Of a stretch of 64,000 nt of DNA, positions 16,037-23,917 are shown piece after piece (position 1 is the stretch's first letter; each line of letters opens with the position of its first letter). The stretch comes from Colimorpha_A sp045543555. GTDB lineage: Bacteria; Bacillota; Clostridia; Oscillospirales; CAG-272. A program made the translations under genes and the position numbers. The notes under the pieces were generated by a model. It worked only from the letters and a program-made list of their open reading frames with translations, was not told the DNA's origin and did no database searches. Location of the stretch: positions 62,001 to 126,000 of the forward strand of contig JAZQMQ010000016.1 of NCBI GenBank assembly GCA_045543555.1. Reading direction: 5' to 3'.

Positions 16037-16052
16037 GTTAGCATTGACTAAC
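16037..16052 (-). promoter_or_regulatory. Candidate DtxR-family operator at the feoA transcription start
   Basis: GTTAG-CATTGA-CTAAC, located right after the -10 box, where a bound repressor would block initiation. Same arms and same 6-nt gap as at 15726-15745. Confidence 0.6.
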
Positions 16053-16059
16053 CGAAATA

Positions 16060-16088
16060 ATAATATCACTTAAAAGCCTTTTTGTCAA
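16060..16088 (-). promoter_or_regulatory. sigma-A promoter of feoA
   Basis: Minus-strand TTGACA (16083-16088), 17-nt spacer, TATTAT (16060-16065). Divergent from the promoter of the regulator gene. Confidence 0.8.
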
Positions 16089-16121
16089 GAGTTTTTTTGC
16101 ATTTATTTAAAAAATATGCTA

Positions 16122-16150
16122 TTGCCAAAACGTCAAATATCTGATATAAT
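16122..16150 (+). promoter_or_regulatory. sigma-A promoter of the DtxR-family regulator
   Basis: TTGCCA (16122-16127), 17-nt spacer, TATAAT (16145-16150). The palindrome ATGATATCAT (16149-16158) overlaps its end; no GTTAG-type site is seen here. Confidence 0.75.
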
Positions 16151-16178
16151 GATATCATAAAATGTTGGAGGAAGTATA

Positions 16179-16541
16179 ATGAAGCTGTATGAATCGGCGG
16201 AAATGTACCTTGAAACAATATACGTGTTATCGCAGAAAACAGGCAGCACCCGCAGCATAGACGTGGCGGAGCATATGGGATATTCAAAGCCCAGCGTAAG
16301 CCGTGCCGTAGGTCTTCTTAAGGAGGGCGGATACATAATTATGGAGCCCGACGGCAGCCTTGTCTTAACAGATATGGGGAGAATGACCGCAAAGGGAATA
16401 TTTGATCGTCACACGGTGTTGACCAAGCTGCTGACTCAAATCGGAGTAAGCGATGAGAATGCATCTGCCGATGCTTGCAAGATCGAGCACGTGATTTCGG
16501 AAGAAACGCTTAATGCCATAAAGAGATACGTCGAAGGATAA
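16179..16541 (+). CDS. DtxR/MntR-family metal-dependent transcriptional regulator
   Basis: 120 residues. The winged-helix N-terminus starts LYESAEMYLETIYVLSQ, the usual opening of this family. IDVAEHMGYSKPSVSRAVGLL is the helix-turn-helix, and a short metal-binding/dimerisation domain follows (HTVLTKLL, DACKIEHVIS, with the typical C-x-x-E-H). It lacks the third SH3 domain, so it is of the short MntR/IdeR-like type. It is divergent from feoA, and the two GTTAG-N6-CTAAC sites there are its likely targets, making Fe2+ the most plausible cofactor in vivo. AGGAGG-like site (TTGGAGGAAG) upstream. Confidence 0.88.
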   Translation: MKLYESAEMYLETIYVLSQKTGSTRSIDVAEHMGYSKPSVSRAVGLLKEGGYIIMEPDGSLVLTDMGRMTAKGIFDRHTVLTKLLTQIGVSDENASADACKIEHVISEETLNAIKRYVEG

Positions 16542-16547
16542 AAATAA

Positions 16548-16581
16548 CCGAGAGCTTTGTTAATAAGCTCTCGGCTTTTTT
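16548..16581 (+). terminator. Terminator of the DtxR-family gene
   Basis: CCGAGAGCTT / AAGCTCTCGG, 10-bp stem, 7-nt loop, followed by C and seven T. Confidence 0.85.
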
Positions 16582-17312
16582 TATTGCTTTTTCATTTGCC
16601 GTATGAACAAAAGGATCGCTGCTACGGTAAGCACTGCCGCGTATCCAAGCACCCACCACAAATGAGGGAAGATGCTGTTATAATTGCCGGAAATGATCGC
16701 TCTTTCCAATTCGACTGCATGAACGAATGGGAGCGCGTACGAGATACTTTTGAAGGCTCCTCCGACCAGATCGAGATCAAACCATATTCCCGATAACCAC
16801 GCGGATAAATTCGTAAGAAGCGCTCCGCAGATGCCTCCTACCTGCTTGTCGGTGAAAATGCTTCCGCAAAGCAATCCGAGAGCAATGTGAATAACCGAAA
16901 TAGGTATGATAAAAATAATGGCAATAACTATATTTCCGGTTATTTTCAGTCCCAGAATTATTGCTGCTAAATAACAAATAATACATTGCATAACCGCGAT
17001 CGGAATTATCGGAAGGGTATAGCCCAGAATGAAATCCGTTGGGGTGAGGGGAGTTGTATAAAGGCGCTTGAACAGAGAGCTCTCTCTGTCCTTTGCTATT
17101 AATGAGGCTGAAAACAATGTCATAAATGATAGTCCAAAGACAGTAATCCCCGGAGCAAGCGAGGATATTTCAAAAAGGTTTACGGGAATGTTTGCTTGAA
17201 TTACGCTTAGTAAAAGGATCAGAATCAGAGGAAAGCCGAGACCGAACGCAAGGTTTATGGGATCGCGCAGGATCTCCTTTGCGTTTCTTTTTGAGAACGT
17301 TAACATTTTCAT
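16581..17312 (-). CDS. ABC-2 type exporter permease
   Basis: 243 residues with six hydrophobic segments, the usual ABC-2 topology. The N-terminal cytoplasmic part FSKRNAKEILRDPINLAFGLGFPL and the amphipathic AKDRESSLFKRLYTTPLTPTDF after helix 2 are family hallmarks. It pairs with the ATPase encoded just upstream, with a 4-nt overlap (ATGA type). Such pairs export drugs, lipids or peptides; the substrate is not visible. Controlled with the ATPase by the TetR-family gene at the head of the operon. Confidence 0.85.
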   Translation of the reverse strand: MKMLTFSKRNAKEILRDPINLAFGLGFPLILILLLSVIQANIPVNLFEISSLAPGITVFGLSFMTLFSASLIAKDRESSLFKRLYTTPLTPTDFILGYTLPIIPIAVMQCIICYLAAIILGLKITGNIVIAIIFIIPISVIHIALGLLCGSIFTDKQVGGICGALLTNLSAWLSGIWFDLDLVGGAFKSISYALPFVHAVELERAIISGNYNSIFPHLWWVLGYAAVLTVAAILLFIRQMKKQ

Positions 17313-18037
17313 TGCGGTGCCTCCTTAACTATACGTATGAATGCTTGCTCGAAATTGTCCTTTTCTGCCTTTTCCATTATTTTTTCTGCAGTATCGCATA
17401 TAAGAAGCTTTCCGTTTTTCATAATCGCGATTCTATCTGACAGCGCGTGTGCTTCTTCCATGTAATGTGTTGTAAGCACGACCGTCACGCGTCCCTTAAG
17501 AGAACGAATAATGTCCCATAGATCACTTCTAGCTATTACGTCAAGCCCCAAGGTGGGCTCGTCGAGAAACAGTATTTGTGGCTTGCTTATCAGTGCCATT
17601 GCAATACTGAGACGCCTTTGATATCCTCCGGAAAGCTTTGACGCCTTTTTGTTCAGTATGCTGTCAAGACCCAGAAGCTCTGTTATTTCAGATATTCTTT
17701 TGTTTTTTTCATCCCTTGCTATTCCGTGAACTCCGCAAATGAGCTCAAGATTTTCCTTTACAGTGAGACAGTGTGCCACTGCGTTTTCCTGCGGTGAAAC
17801 AGCAATAAGTGGCTTGATGGCATTTTGCTCGTTTAAGATGCTTTTACCCATTATAAATGCGTTGCCGCTTGATACCGACGTTAAGCATGACAGCATTTTT
17901 ATAGTTGTGGTTTTTCCGGCGCCGTTTACGCCTAGAAGTGAAAACAGCTCACCCTCATAGATGGAGATGTTAAGGTCGCTTATTGCCGTTACGTCTTTAT
18001 ATTTTTTTGTAAGTCCAACCGTTTCTATTGCATACAT
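17309..18037 (-). CDS. ABC exporter ATPase (CcmA/drug-resistance type)
   Basis: 242 residues. Walker A GVNGAGKTTT (about 36-45), Q-loop VSPQENAV, signature LSGGYQRRLSIAMAL, Walker B ILFLDEPTLGLD, and H-loop TTHYMEEAH are intact. This is the DrrA/CcmA class that works with ABC-2 permeases. Its ribosome site GGAG overlaps the stop codon region of the tetR-like gene, coupling the two. The short C-terminal tail excludes a fused regulatory domain. Confidence 0.9.
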   Translation of the reverse strand: MYAIETVGLTKKYKDVTAISDLNISIYEGELFSLLGVNGAGKTTTIKMLSCLTSVSSGNAFIMGKSILNEQNAIKPLIAVSPQENAVAHCLTVKENLELICGVHGIARDEKNKRISEITELLGLDSILNKKASKLSGGYQRRLSIAMALISKPQILFLDEPTLGLDVIARSDLWDIIRSLKGRVTVVLTTHYMEEAHALSDRIAIMKNGKLLICDTAEKIMEKAEKDNFEQAFIRIVKEAPQ

Positions 18038-18040
18038 AAT

Positions 18041-18601
18041 TTACTCCGTTTCGTGATGCTTTTTCAGGCCCTGATATGCATCGGTCATTATCTTGCTTAT
18101 AAGCTCTTCATCAAGGGAAAGGAAGCACGTTGCGTGCATTGTGGCAATACCGTGAACAAAAGACCACAGCTCAAGATGAAAAAGAGCAGCGCTCTCTGTG
18201 TCAAGTCCGGTGTAATTGCGCACGAACTGCACATAATCGTCGAAGATCCTTGACCCTTTTTGAATTTCTTCCTTGTTACGACGAGACATATAAAGAAGCT
18301 TGAAAAGCTCTTTTTCTTCACTTGCAAATCGTATATAAGCCATACCTGTTGCCTTATATGGTGGATATTTTCCTTCTTCTATCTCGTTTTCGGTATATTT
18401 GTTATAGATTTTCTCTGCTTCCGCAGATATTGCGGAGCGGAGCTCATCCATGGTTGAAAAATTCGAAAATATCGGCTGTGTGGAGCAACCGATGACTGCA
18501 GCTATGGCCCTGGCGTTAATTGCTTGTTCTCCCTCTTTTCGAACCAATTCGATCGCGGCTGATACAATGGCAGCCTTTGTTGTTTTTACCTTTGGCGGCA
18601 T
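18041..18601 (-). CDS. TetR/AcrR-family transcriptional regulator
   Basis: 186 residues. The N-terminus TKAAIVSAAIELVRKEGEQAINARAIAAVIG, then CSTQPIFSNFSTMDELR, is a TetR helix-turn-helix. The C-terminal domain contains the WHG-like motif SFVHGIATMH of the TetR_C_33/WHG type. The ATG at 18601 has AAGGAG 7 nt upstream. It heads the operon with the ABC exporter and is likely an autorepressor acting at the inverted repeat 18616-18631, released by a substrate of the pump. These last points are inference from the arrangement. Confidence 0.85.
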   Translation of the reverse strand: MPPKVKTTKAAIVSAAIELVRKEGEQAINARAIAAVIGCSTQPIFSNFSTMDELRSAISAEAEKIYNKYTENEIEEGKYPPYKATGMAYIRFASEEKELFKLLYMSRRNKEEIQKGSRIFDDYVQFVRNYTGLDTESAALFHLELWSFVHGIATMHATCFLSLDEELISKIMTDAYQGLKKHHETE

Positions 18602-18615
18602 ATTTTGTCTCCTTG

Positions 18616-18671
18616 TATAACATTTGTTATATATCATAAGTTATATTATCACAACAAGTTACTTTTGTCAA
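18616..18671 (-). promoter_or_regulatory. Promoter and TetR-type operator of the exporter operon
   Basis: Minus-strand TTGACA (18666-18671), 17-nt spacer, TAATAT (18643-18648). The inverted repeat TATAACA-AA-TGTTATA (18616-18631) lies between the -10 box and the start codon and is the best operator candidate. Confidence 0.7.
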
Positions 18672-18688
18672 TGGCTTTGTGAAAAAAA

Positions 18689-18705
18689 CGCAGTCTGTGA
18701 CTGCG
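18689..18705. terminator. Bidirectional terminator after the HAD phosphatase gene
   Basis: CGCAGTC-TGT-GACTGCG with seven A on the left and five T (after G) on the right. On the minus strand it ends the HAD gene. On the plus strand it faces the exporter operon's promoter region. Confidence 0.75.
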
Positions 18706-18748
18706 GTTTTTATATCGATTGCAAAACTGTTTTTGCCTATTCAAAAAG

Positions 18749-19585
18749 TTATTTTGACGAAGCGTCGAAATTAATCATTCCGTTTTCAATGTTGGAAATT
18801 ATTTTTGCGATAGCGTGTTCCTCGTTGCTGACGGTTACGATATCCGCAGAGAAAAGGGCATCGGGGCAGGCGTTACTTACGGCGATACCGTATCTTGCCG
18901 CTTTAAACATTCCGATGTCGTTGTTGTAATCGCCTACTGCTATGGTTTTGCGGACGTCAATACCCAAATGCTCTGTGAGCTTTCTTAGTGCGAGGCCCTT
19001 GTCCACTCCCTTGGGAAGTATTTCAAAAAGCCTCCGTTCAGAGCGGACGAAATCAAATTTATATGCCTTCGGGTGTGCCTTTAGCGTTTTTTCCACGTCA
19101 AAAAGCTCCCTTTCTACGTCTGTCGAGAAGATGACCTTGGAAATTGGCTCGTTTACCTCACTATAGTGGCAATTTATCTTTGGGAGTCCGGTGCGTTTTC
19201 TGAAATCAACCGTGGTGTCGGCTTCTTTTACAAAATAGGTTGTATATGGACAACATATCTGTATGCCCACGTTGTCAAATTTCTCGTCTATACTTTTTAT
19301 AAGCTCTATGGCTCCGTCGGGCATTGGTGTGCTCCATACGTAATCTCCGTGCTCGCCGTCGAAAAGCCCTCCGCCGTTATTGCATCCGAATGGAACGTTG
19401 GGGCGCACCTTTTCGTATGCGTCTGAAGAATAGTAGGGCATACGTCCCGTAATGAAGGTGAAAAATCCGCCCTCAGCCTTGAAATGTTCTATCGCAGCCT
19501 TGTTTTCTTCCGATATGGTCTTGTCGTTTTTGTATAAAGTACCGTCAAGGTCGGTACATATCAGAATTCCGTCAAATTTTTTCAT
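18749..19585 (-). CDS. HAD-superfamily phosphatase, Cof/IIB type
   Basis: 278 residues. Motif I is CTDLDGTLY (about 10-18) with the two catalytic aspartates, motif II is FITGRMP, and motif IV is AVGDYNNDIGMF near residue 220, with a cap domain of IIB type between. Enzymes of this class dephosphorylate sugar phosphates or flavin precursors; the substrate is not predictable. No Shine-Dalgarno sequence is visible before the ATG at 19585, and a TATAAC box lies only 11 nt upstream, so the mRNA may be leaderless. Confidence 0.87.
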   Translation of the reverse strand: MKKFDGILICTDLDGTLYKNDKTISEENKAAIEHFKAEGGFFTFITGRMPYYSSDAYEKVRPNVPFGCNNGGGLFDGEHGDYVWSTPMPDGAIELIKSIDEKFDNVGIQICCPYTTYFVKEADTTVDFRKRTGLPKINCHYSEVNEPISKVIFSTDVERELFDVEKTLKAHPKAYKFDFVRSERRLFEILPKGVDKGLALRKLTEHLGIDVRKTIAVGDYNNDIGMFKAARYGIAVSNACPDALFSADIVTVSNEEHAIAKIISNIENGMINFDASSK

Positions 19586-19946
19586 TTAATAGATGCGTTA
19601 TAAAATTGGATTGCCGTCTGCAGGCTGTACGGAATACAATACAGATAATGGTTGAGATTTTACGGTATGTGAGAAAAATAACAGCTCTATCCGTTGACAT
19701 TTCATTTTATAACGTGCCGCCTTTCATACAAGCATTATAGCACTCTTTCAAATGTTTTTCAATACGGTAAAATGCTTTTGCCAATATGAAATAAGATCCG
19801 TCTCTCCTATCCCGACAAAATTGGGATTCAAGCGCTATTGGTGGATTCAGTTGAGCGTTGTAAAGTGTTTTAGTATATGATGACTTAGTTAGCGTAATAT
19901 TATTCGCAAAGCACACAGTAATACTGTTCGCCTTGTAACTTCCAAC

Positions 19947-20021
19947 GTGCGAGGCGCATATCACGTCCTAAGGGCATATCACGCACGAAGTGCATAGAAC
20001 TCGCCTCAAGGCGAATATAAC
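19947..20021 (+). repeat. Tandem array of four mini-hairpins, 18-nt period
   Basis: Units GTGCGAGGCGCATATCAC (19947), GTCCTAAGGGCATATCAC (19965), GCACGAAGTGCATAGAAC (19983) and a 21-nt unit starting TCGCCTCAAGGCGA (20001). Each is a 4-5 bp stem with a 3-4 nt loop followed by ATATCAC-like spacer. The stems differ but keep pairing, so the structure rather than the sequence is conserved. The rest of 19586-19946 holds no gene I can support; a minus-strand open frame at 19707-19964 has no ribosome site and runs into this array. Confidence 0.7.
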
Positions 20022-20023
20022 AG

Positions 20024-20061
20024 AAAAAAAGAGAGCAAGTCTTAGACTTGCTCTCTTTTTT
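20024..20061. terminator. Terminator after tRNA-Arg
   Basis: GAGAGCAAGTC-TTA-GACTTGCTCTC, 11-bp perfect stem, flanked by A-run on the left and T-run on the right, so it works on both strands. On the minus strand it lies directly after the tRNA. Confidence 0.85.
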
Positions 20062-20062
20062 C

Positions 20063-20139
20063 TGGCCCACCCTGCAGGATTCGAACCTGTGACCCTCAGA
20101 ATCGGAATCTGATACTCTATCCAGCTGAGCTAAGGGCGG
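20063..20139 (-). tRNA. tRNA-Arg (anticodon CCG)
   Basis: 77 nt including an encoded CCA. Acceptor CCGCCCT pairs with AGGGTGG, the D-stem is GCTC/GAGT, and the anticodon stem TCAGA/TCTGA holds loop TTCCGAT, giving anticodon CCG for codon CGG. The T-loop is TTCGAAT. All arms pair. Confidence 0.95.
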
Positions 20140-20160
20140 ATTTTTTTATTTTGCTATGCT

Positions 20161-20189
20161 ATGATAGCATATTTTTGCCATAAAGTAAA
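20161..20189 (-). promoter_or_regulatory. Promoter of tRNA-Arg
   Basis: Minus-strand TTTACT (20184-20189), 17-nt spacer, TATCAT (20161-20166). A palindrome TATGCTA-TGA-TAGCATA (20155-20171) covers the -10 box. Confidence 0.6.
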
Positions 20190-20218
20190 GAATAATTTAC
20201 CTTTTTTTCAAAAAAACC

Positions 20219-20247
20219 TTTTCAAATTGAAGATTATGTGTTATTAT
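20219..20247 (+). promoter_or_regulatory. Possible promoter of tsaE
   Basis: TTTTCA (20219-20224), 17-nt spacer, TATTAT (20242-20247), in an AT-rich stretch with other possible boxes. Weak -35. Confidence 0.35.
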
Positions 20248-20282
20248 ATAAGGTAATTATGAAGTTTTAACGGAGTGTGGCT

Positions 20283-20720
20283 ATGTTATTACCAAAAACT
20301 GTCGTTACTTCCTCCGTTACCGAAACCGAGGAGGTTGGAGCGGAACTTGGAAGATTTCTTCTCGATAAGCGCGAGAGCTTCGTTGCAATGTACGGCGACC
20401 TTGGAGCAGGGAAGACTGCTTTTGTTCGCGGACTTGCATCGGTTATTGCTCCAGAGGCTCACGTTTGCTCCCCGACCTACAATATTGTAAACGAATATCA
20501 CGGAAACAATGCGCTTCTTTGCCACTTTGATATGTACCGTATCGAAAGCGACGATGATCTTTATTCGGTTGGCTTCTACGATTATGGAAACTGTATAATC
20601 GTTGCGGAATGGTGTGAAAAAACTCCATTTGCGCTTCCCGAAAGCTACATAAAGGTCGAGATCAGGAAGCTTGGTGAAAACGAAAGAAGCATAACGCTAA
20701 CCGAGGTCAATGAATTATGA
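20283..20720 (+). CDS. tsaE: tRNA threonylcarbamoyladenosine biosynthesis ATPase TsaE
   Basis: 145 residues. Walker A GDLGAGKTAFVRG (about 38-50) and the family motif SPTYNIVNEY (about 63) followed by HFDMYRI are clear. TsaE is the ATPase that resets the TsaB-TsaD complex making t6A37 on ANN-decoding tRNAs. I start at the ATG at 20283 because GGAG lies 7 nt upstream. The GTG at 20277 would be only 1 nt from it. It overlaps tsaB by 4 nt (ATGA). Confidence 0.94.
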   Translation: MLLPKTVVTSSVTETEEVGAELGRFLLDKRESFVAMYGDLGAGKTAFVRGLASVIAPEAHVCSPTYNIVNEYHGNNALLCHFDMYRIESDDDLYSVGFYDYGNCIIVAEWCEKTPFALPESYIKVEIRKLGENERSITLTEVNEL

Positions 20721-21421
20721 GAATATTAGCACTTGATTCGACCGAAAATACAGCCGCTGTGGCTATAACGGAAAATGAGGCCCTCATAGCTTCAACAGTG
20801 ATAAATGCCGGACGAAGCCATTCCGAGCTTTTGCTCCCTGCAATTGAAGGCATTATGAATGCATCAAAGCTGTCGTATAACGACATTGATCTTTTTGCGT
20901 GCTCTGCGGGGCCCGGATCATTCACGGGAGTCAGAATAGGCGTTGCAACGGTGAAGGGTCTTGCTTTTGGCCGGGACGTGCCTTGTATCGGCGTCTCTGC
21001 AACCGAAGCCCTTGCATATAATTACGTTAATATCGACGGAATTATTTGTCCGTCAATGGATGCCCGTCGTTCTCAGCTTTATAATGCACTTTTCCGCTCG
21101 GAAAATGGAGTGATAACGAGGCTTACAGAGGATAGAAGCATAGCCTCATCAGACCTTGCCGCAGAGCTTTTGAACTATAATGAACCGATCTATCTTTGTG
21201 GCGGCGGCGAGCATATTATAAGAGAGGTGGCGATGGGAAATCCCAATCTTCGTCCTACCCCGGAGATTTTAAAAAGACAAAACGCCTATTCGGTTGCTCT
21301 TTGCGCATACAGACGGACAGCATCTTTGAAGGATATGAGCGAGCTGAACGATAGAACGGTTGCTCCGTCATATTTAAGACCGTCACAGGCGGAGAGAATG
21401 AGAAACGGCGAGAAGGATTAA
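20717..21421 (+). CDS. tsaB: tRNA threonylcarbamoyladenosine biosynthesis protein TsaB
   Basis: 234 residues of the ASKHA fold. LALDSTENTAAVAI opens the protein, RSHSELLLPAIEGIM and CSAGPGSFTGVRIGVATVKGL are the TsaB signatures, and MDARRSQLYNALF follows. TsaB dimerises with TsaD as a non-catalytic scaffold. The usual rimI and tsaD do not follow; rpiB comes next, so tsaD must be elsewhere in the genome. Confidence 0.94.
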   Translation: MRILALDSTENTAAVAITENEALIASTVINAGRSHSELLLPAIEGIMNASKLSYNDIDLFACSAGPGSFTGVRIGVATVKGLAFGRDVPCIGVSATEALAYNYVNIDGIICPSMDARRSQLYNALFRSENGVITRLTEDRSIASSDLAAELLNYNEPIYLCGGGEHIIREVAMGNPNLRPTPEILKRQNAYSVALCAYRRTASLKDMSELNDRTVAPSYLRPSQAERMRNGEKD

Positions 21422-21437
21422 CGAAAGGATAAATACT

Positions 21438-21893
21438 ATGTCAAAAATTATTGCAGTTGGTTGTGACCATGGAGCTTATCAGCTCAAGGATAAGGTTGTA
21501 AAGCATTTAACCGATAACGGATTTACCGTGATAGATAAGGGAACGAACGGTCCCGAATCGGTTCACTATCCCATATATGCCCATGAGGTTTGTACAGAAC
21601 TCCGGAATGGAAATGCGGAGCTTGGAATTCTCCTTTGCTCAACCGGAATCGGAATGAGCATGGCTGCAAATAAGCACAAGGGTATCCGCGCTGCGCTTTG
21701 TTCCGACACCTATTCGGCACGTCTTACAAGAATGCATAACGATGCAAACGTCCTTTGCATCGGCGCGCTTGTCGTAGGCTCTGCGCTTGCACTCGATATT
21801 GTCGATCAGTTTGTAAATGCATCCTTTGAGGGCGGCAGACACAAGACGAGAGTCGATATGTTTATGGCTCTTGAGGAAAGCGAAAATAAATGA
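21438..21893 (+). CDS. rpiB: Ribose-5-phosphate isomerase B
   Basis: 151 residues, the usual RpiB length. It starts IIAVGCDHGAYQLKDKV with the conserved D-H-G/A substrate motif. LLCSTGIGMSMAANK carries the catalytic Cys (about 69), and THR-type ALCSDTYSARLTRMHNDANVL follows. It interconverts ribulose 5-phosphate and ribose 5-phosphate in the pentose phosphate pathway. The protein could instead act on another pentose or on allose phosphate, as some members do. GAAAGGA ribosome site; 4-nt overlap with the next gene. Confidence 0.93.
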   Translation: MSKIIAVGCDHGAYQLKDKVVKHLTDNGFTVIDKGTNGPESVHYPIYAHEVCTELRNGNAELGILLCSTGIGMSMAANKHKGIRAALCSDTYSARLTRMHNDANVLCIGALVVGSALALDIVDQFVNASFEGGRHKTRVDMFMALEESENK

Positions 21894-22474
21894 AAAAGCA
21901 GGTGTGGAAGGGAACGGTTCTGACCGCTCCCGTGCCTCCCGTAATGGTCTCCTGCGGAGATATGGAGACGTCCAATATAATCACGGTCGCGTGGACGGGA
22001 ACGGTTAACACAAAACCGCCCATGACCTACGTTTCCATCCGTCCGAGCCGCCATTCCTACGGGATCATCAAGGAAAAGGGCGAGTTCGTTATCAATCTCA
22101 CCCCGTCGTCGCTTGTAAAAAAAGCCGATTATTGCGGTATATATACAGGCAAAAAGGTAAACAAATTCGAGAAATGCGGCTTCACAAAGACGGAGGCAAC
22201 AGAGGTCTCAGCACCCCTTATCGACGAGTGCCCGATAAACCTTGAATGTAAGGTGAAGGATATAATTCCGCTCGGCACGCACGATATGTTTTTAGCCGAG
22301 ATCGTGGCGGTACACGTTGACGAAACGCTTATCGATGAAGACGGAAAGCTCCATCTTGAAAGAGCGGATCTGACCGCATTTGCCCACGGAGATTACTATT
22401 CTCTCGGCAAAAAGCTTGCACCGTTCGGAATAAGTGTTAAAAATAAGAAAAAACATACACATAATAAAAGATAA
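21890..22474 (+). CDS. Flavin reductase-like (flavoredoxin family) FMN-binding protein
   Basis: 194 residues. The start KGTVLTAPVPPVMVSCGDMETSNIITVAWTGTVNTKPPM corresponds to the FMN-binding split-barrel of flavoredoxin-like proteins, and SIRPSRHSYGIIKEKGEFVINL is the conserved FMN phosphate region. In this family FMN shuttles electrons from NAD(P)H or ferredoxin to partners. The function here is not fixed. ATG overlaps the rpiB stop (ATGA). The basic tail NKKKHTHNKR is unusual and His/Lys rich. Confidence 0.85.
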   Translation: MKKQVWKGTVLTAPVPPVMVSCGDMETSNIITVAWTGTVNTKPPMTYVSIRPSRHSYGIIKEKGEFVINLTPSSLVKKADYCGIYTGKKVNKFEKCGFTKTEATEVSAPLIDECPINLECKVKDIIPLGTHDMFLAEIVAVHVDETLIDEDGKLHLERADLTAFAHGDYYSLGKKLAPFGISVKNKKKHTHNKR

Positions 22475-22536
22475 AGGTCAGATATACGAAAAAACGAAAT
22501 TATAAAACGGAAAAATTGAGGTAAGGAGGAAAGACG

Positions 22537-23892
22537 ATGAATTATTCCGAAATCACACCGTACATAAGAGAGCTTGCAGAGCTTTCTGATACGAATAATC
22601 ATATTGTCCCCGAAATGTATGCACAGTACGACGTAAAGCGAGGGCTCCGCGATATAAACGGAAACGGAGTCGTCGCAGGTCTTACCGAGGTCTCGCGTAT
22701 CAAGGCAAAGGATAAGGATGCGGATGGAAACGAAATCCCGTGCGAGGGTCAGCTGTATTACAGAGGGATAAACGTTCGTAATATTGTAAACGGCTTCCTT
22801 GAGGACAACCGCCCGGGATTTGAGGAGACGGTTTATCTTCTTTTGTTCTCTAAGTTGCCTAATAAAGAAGAGCTTGAACGCTTTCGCAATCAGCTTTCAG
22901 CATACCGTTCATTGCCCCCTTCATTCGTTCGGGATATGATCCTCAAAGCTCCGGGCAGGGATATGATGAATATTTTGTCCAGAAGCGTTTTGGCGCTCTA
23001 TGCTTACGACGAAAATCCGGACGATATATCAACGGCGAATGTTCTGCGCCAATGTCTGCAGCTTATAGCTGAATTCCCGCTTCTTGCCGTCTATGGATAC
23101 CAGTCGTTCCAGCATTATCATAATAATAACAGCTTGTTCATTCACTACCCGAAAAAGGAGCTTAACACGGCTGAAAATCTTCTGTATATACTCCGTGAGG
23201 ACGGAATGTATACGCCTCTTGAAGCGAAGCTGCTTGATCTCGCGCTCGTTCTTCACGCCGAACACGGCGGAGGTAATAATTCTACGTTTACTACTCACGT
23301 AGTAACGTCATCGGGAACCGACACCTATTCTGCAATATCCGCGGCGCTTGGCTCGCTTAAGGGACCGCGTCACGGAGGAGCGAATATCAAGGTCATGCAG
23401 ATGTTCGACGATATGAAGGCGACTGTTAATACCAAGGACAAGGGCGCGGTTAAGGATCACCTTGTCAAGCTTCTTGACAAGCAGGCGTTTGATGAGGCAG
23501 GTCTTATATACGGTATGGGACACGCAGTATATTCGCTTTCCGATCCGAGAGCAGATATTCTTCGTACTTATGCAAGAAAGCTTTCCGAAGAAAAAGGAAC
23601 GCAAGAGGAATTCGAGCTTTACGAAACAGTAGAGAAGCTCGCCCCTGAGATAATTGCGGAAAAGCGCAAAATGTATAAGGGCGTCAGCGCAAACGTTGAC
23701 TTTTATTCCGGAATGGTCTATAAGATGCTCGGTCTTCCTTACGAGCTTTTTACCCCCATATTCGCGGTTGCGAGAATTGCGGGCTGGAGCGCTCACCGAA
23801 TGGAAGAAATTCAGAATGCAGGCAAGATCATACGCCCTGCATATACGAGCGTAAAGCAAGAAACCGAATACGTAGCTTTATCAAAAAGATAA
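22537..23892 (+). CDS. Citrate synthase
   Basis: 451 residues, longer than the 370-430 of most bacterial type enzymes because of N- and C-terminal extensions. The active-site regions are HAEHGGGNNSTFTTHVV (catalytic His), KGPRHGGAN, GMGHAVYSLSDPRA with the second His, and DFYSGMVYKMLGLP with the catalytic Asp. AHRMEEI near the end holds the CoA/citrate Arg region. It condenses oxaloacetate and acetyl-CoA. In an anaerobe this supplies 2-oxoglutarate for glutamate. AAGGAGG ribosome site at optimal distance. No aconitase or Idh gene is adjacent. Confidence 0.93.
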   Translation: MNYSEITPYIRELAELSDTNNHIVPEMYAQYDVKRGLRDINGNGVVAGLTEVSRIKAKDKDADGNEIPCEGQLYYRGINVRNIVNGFLEDNRPGFEETVYLLLFSKLPNKEELERFRNQLSAYRSLPPSFVRDMILKAPGRDMMNILSRSVLALYAYDENPDDISTANVLRQCLQLIAEFPLLAVYGYQSFQHYHNNNSLFIHYPKKELNTAENLLYILREDGMYTPLEAKLLDLALVLHAEHGGGNNSTFTTHVVTSSGTDTYSAISAALGSLKGPRHGGANIKVMQMFDDMKATVNTKDKGAVKDHLVKLLDKQAFDEAGLIYGMGHAVYSLSDPRADILRTYARKLSEEKGTQEEFELYETVEKLAPEIIAEKRKMYKGVSANVDFYSGMVYKMLGLPYELFTPIFAVARIAGWSAHRMEEIQNAGKIIRPAYTSVKQETEYVALSKR

Positions 23893-23917
23893 GAAACAAT
23901 ATAAAGGAAATATGATC

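Noticed and set aside
19707..19964. 85-codon minus-strand frame in the gap before tRNA-Arg
   Set aside because: No ribosome site, no motif, and it starts inside the mini-hairpin array.
19947..20021. CRISPR array
   Set aside because: Units are 18 nt, not identical, and have no unique spacers; no cas genes nearby.
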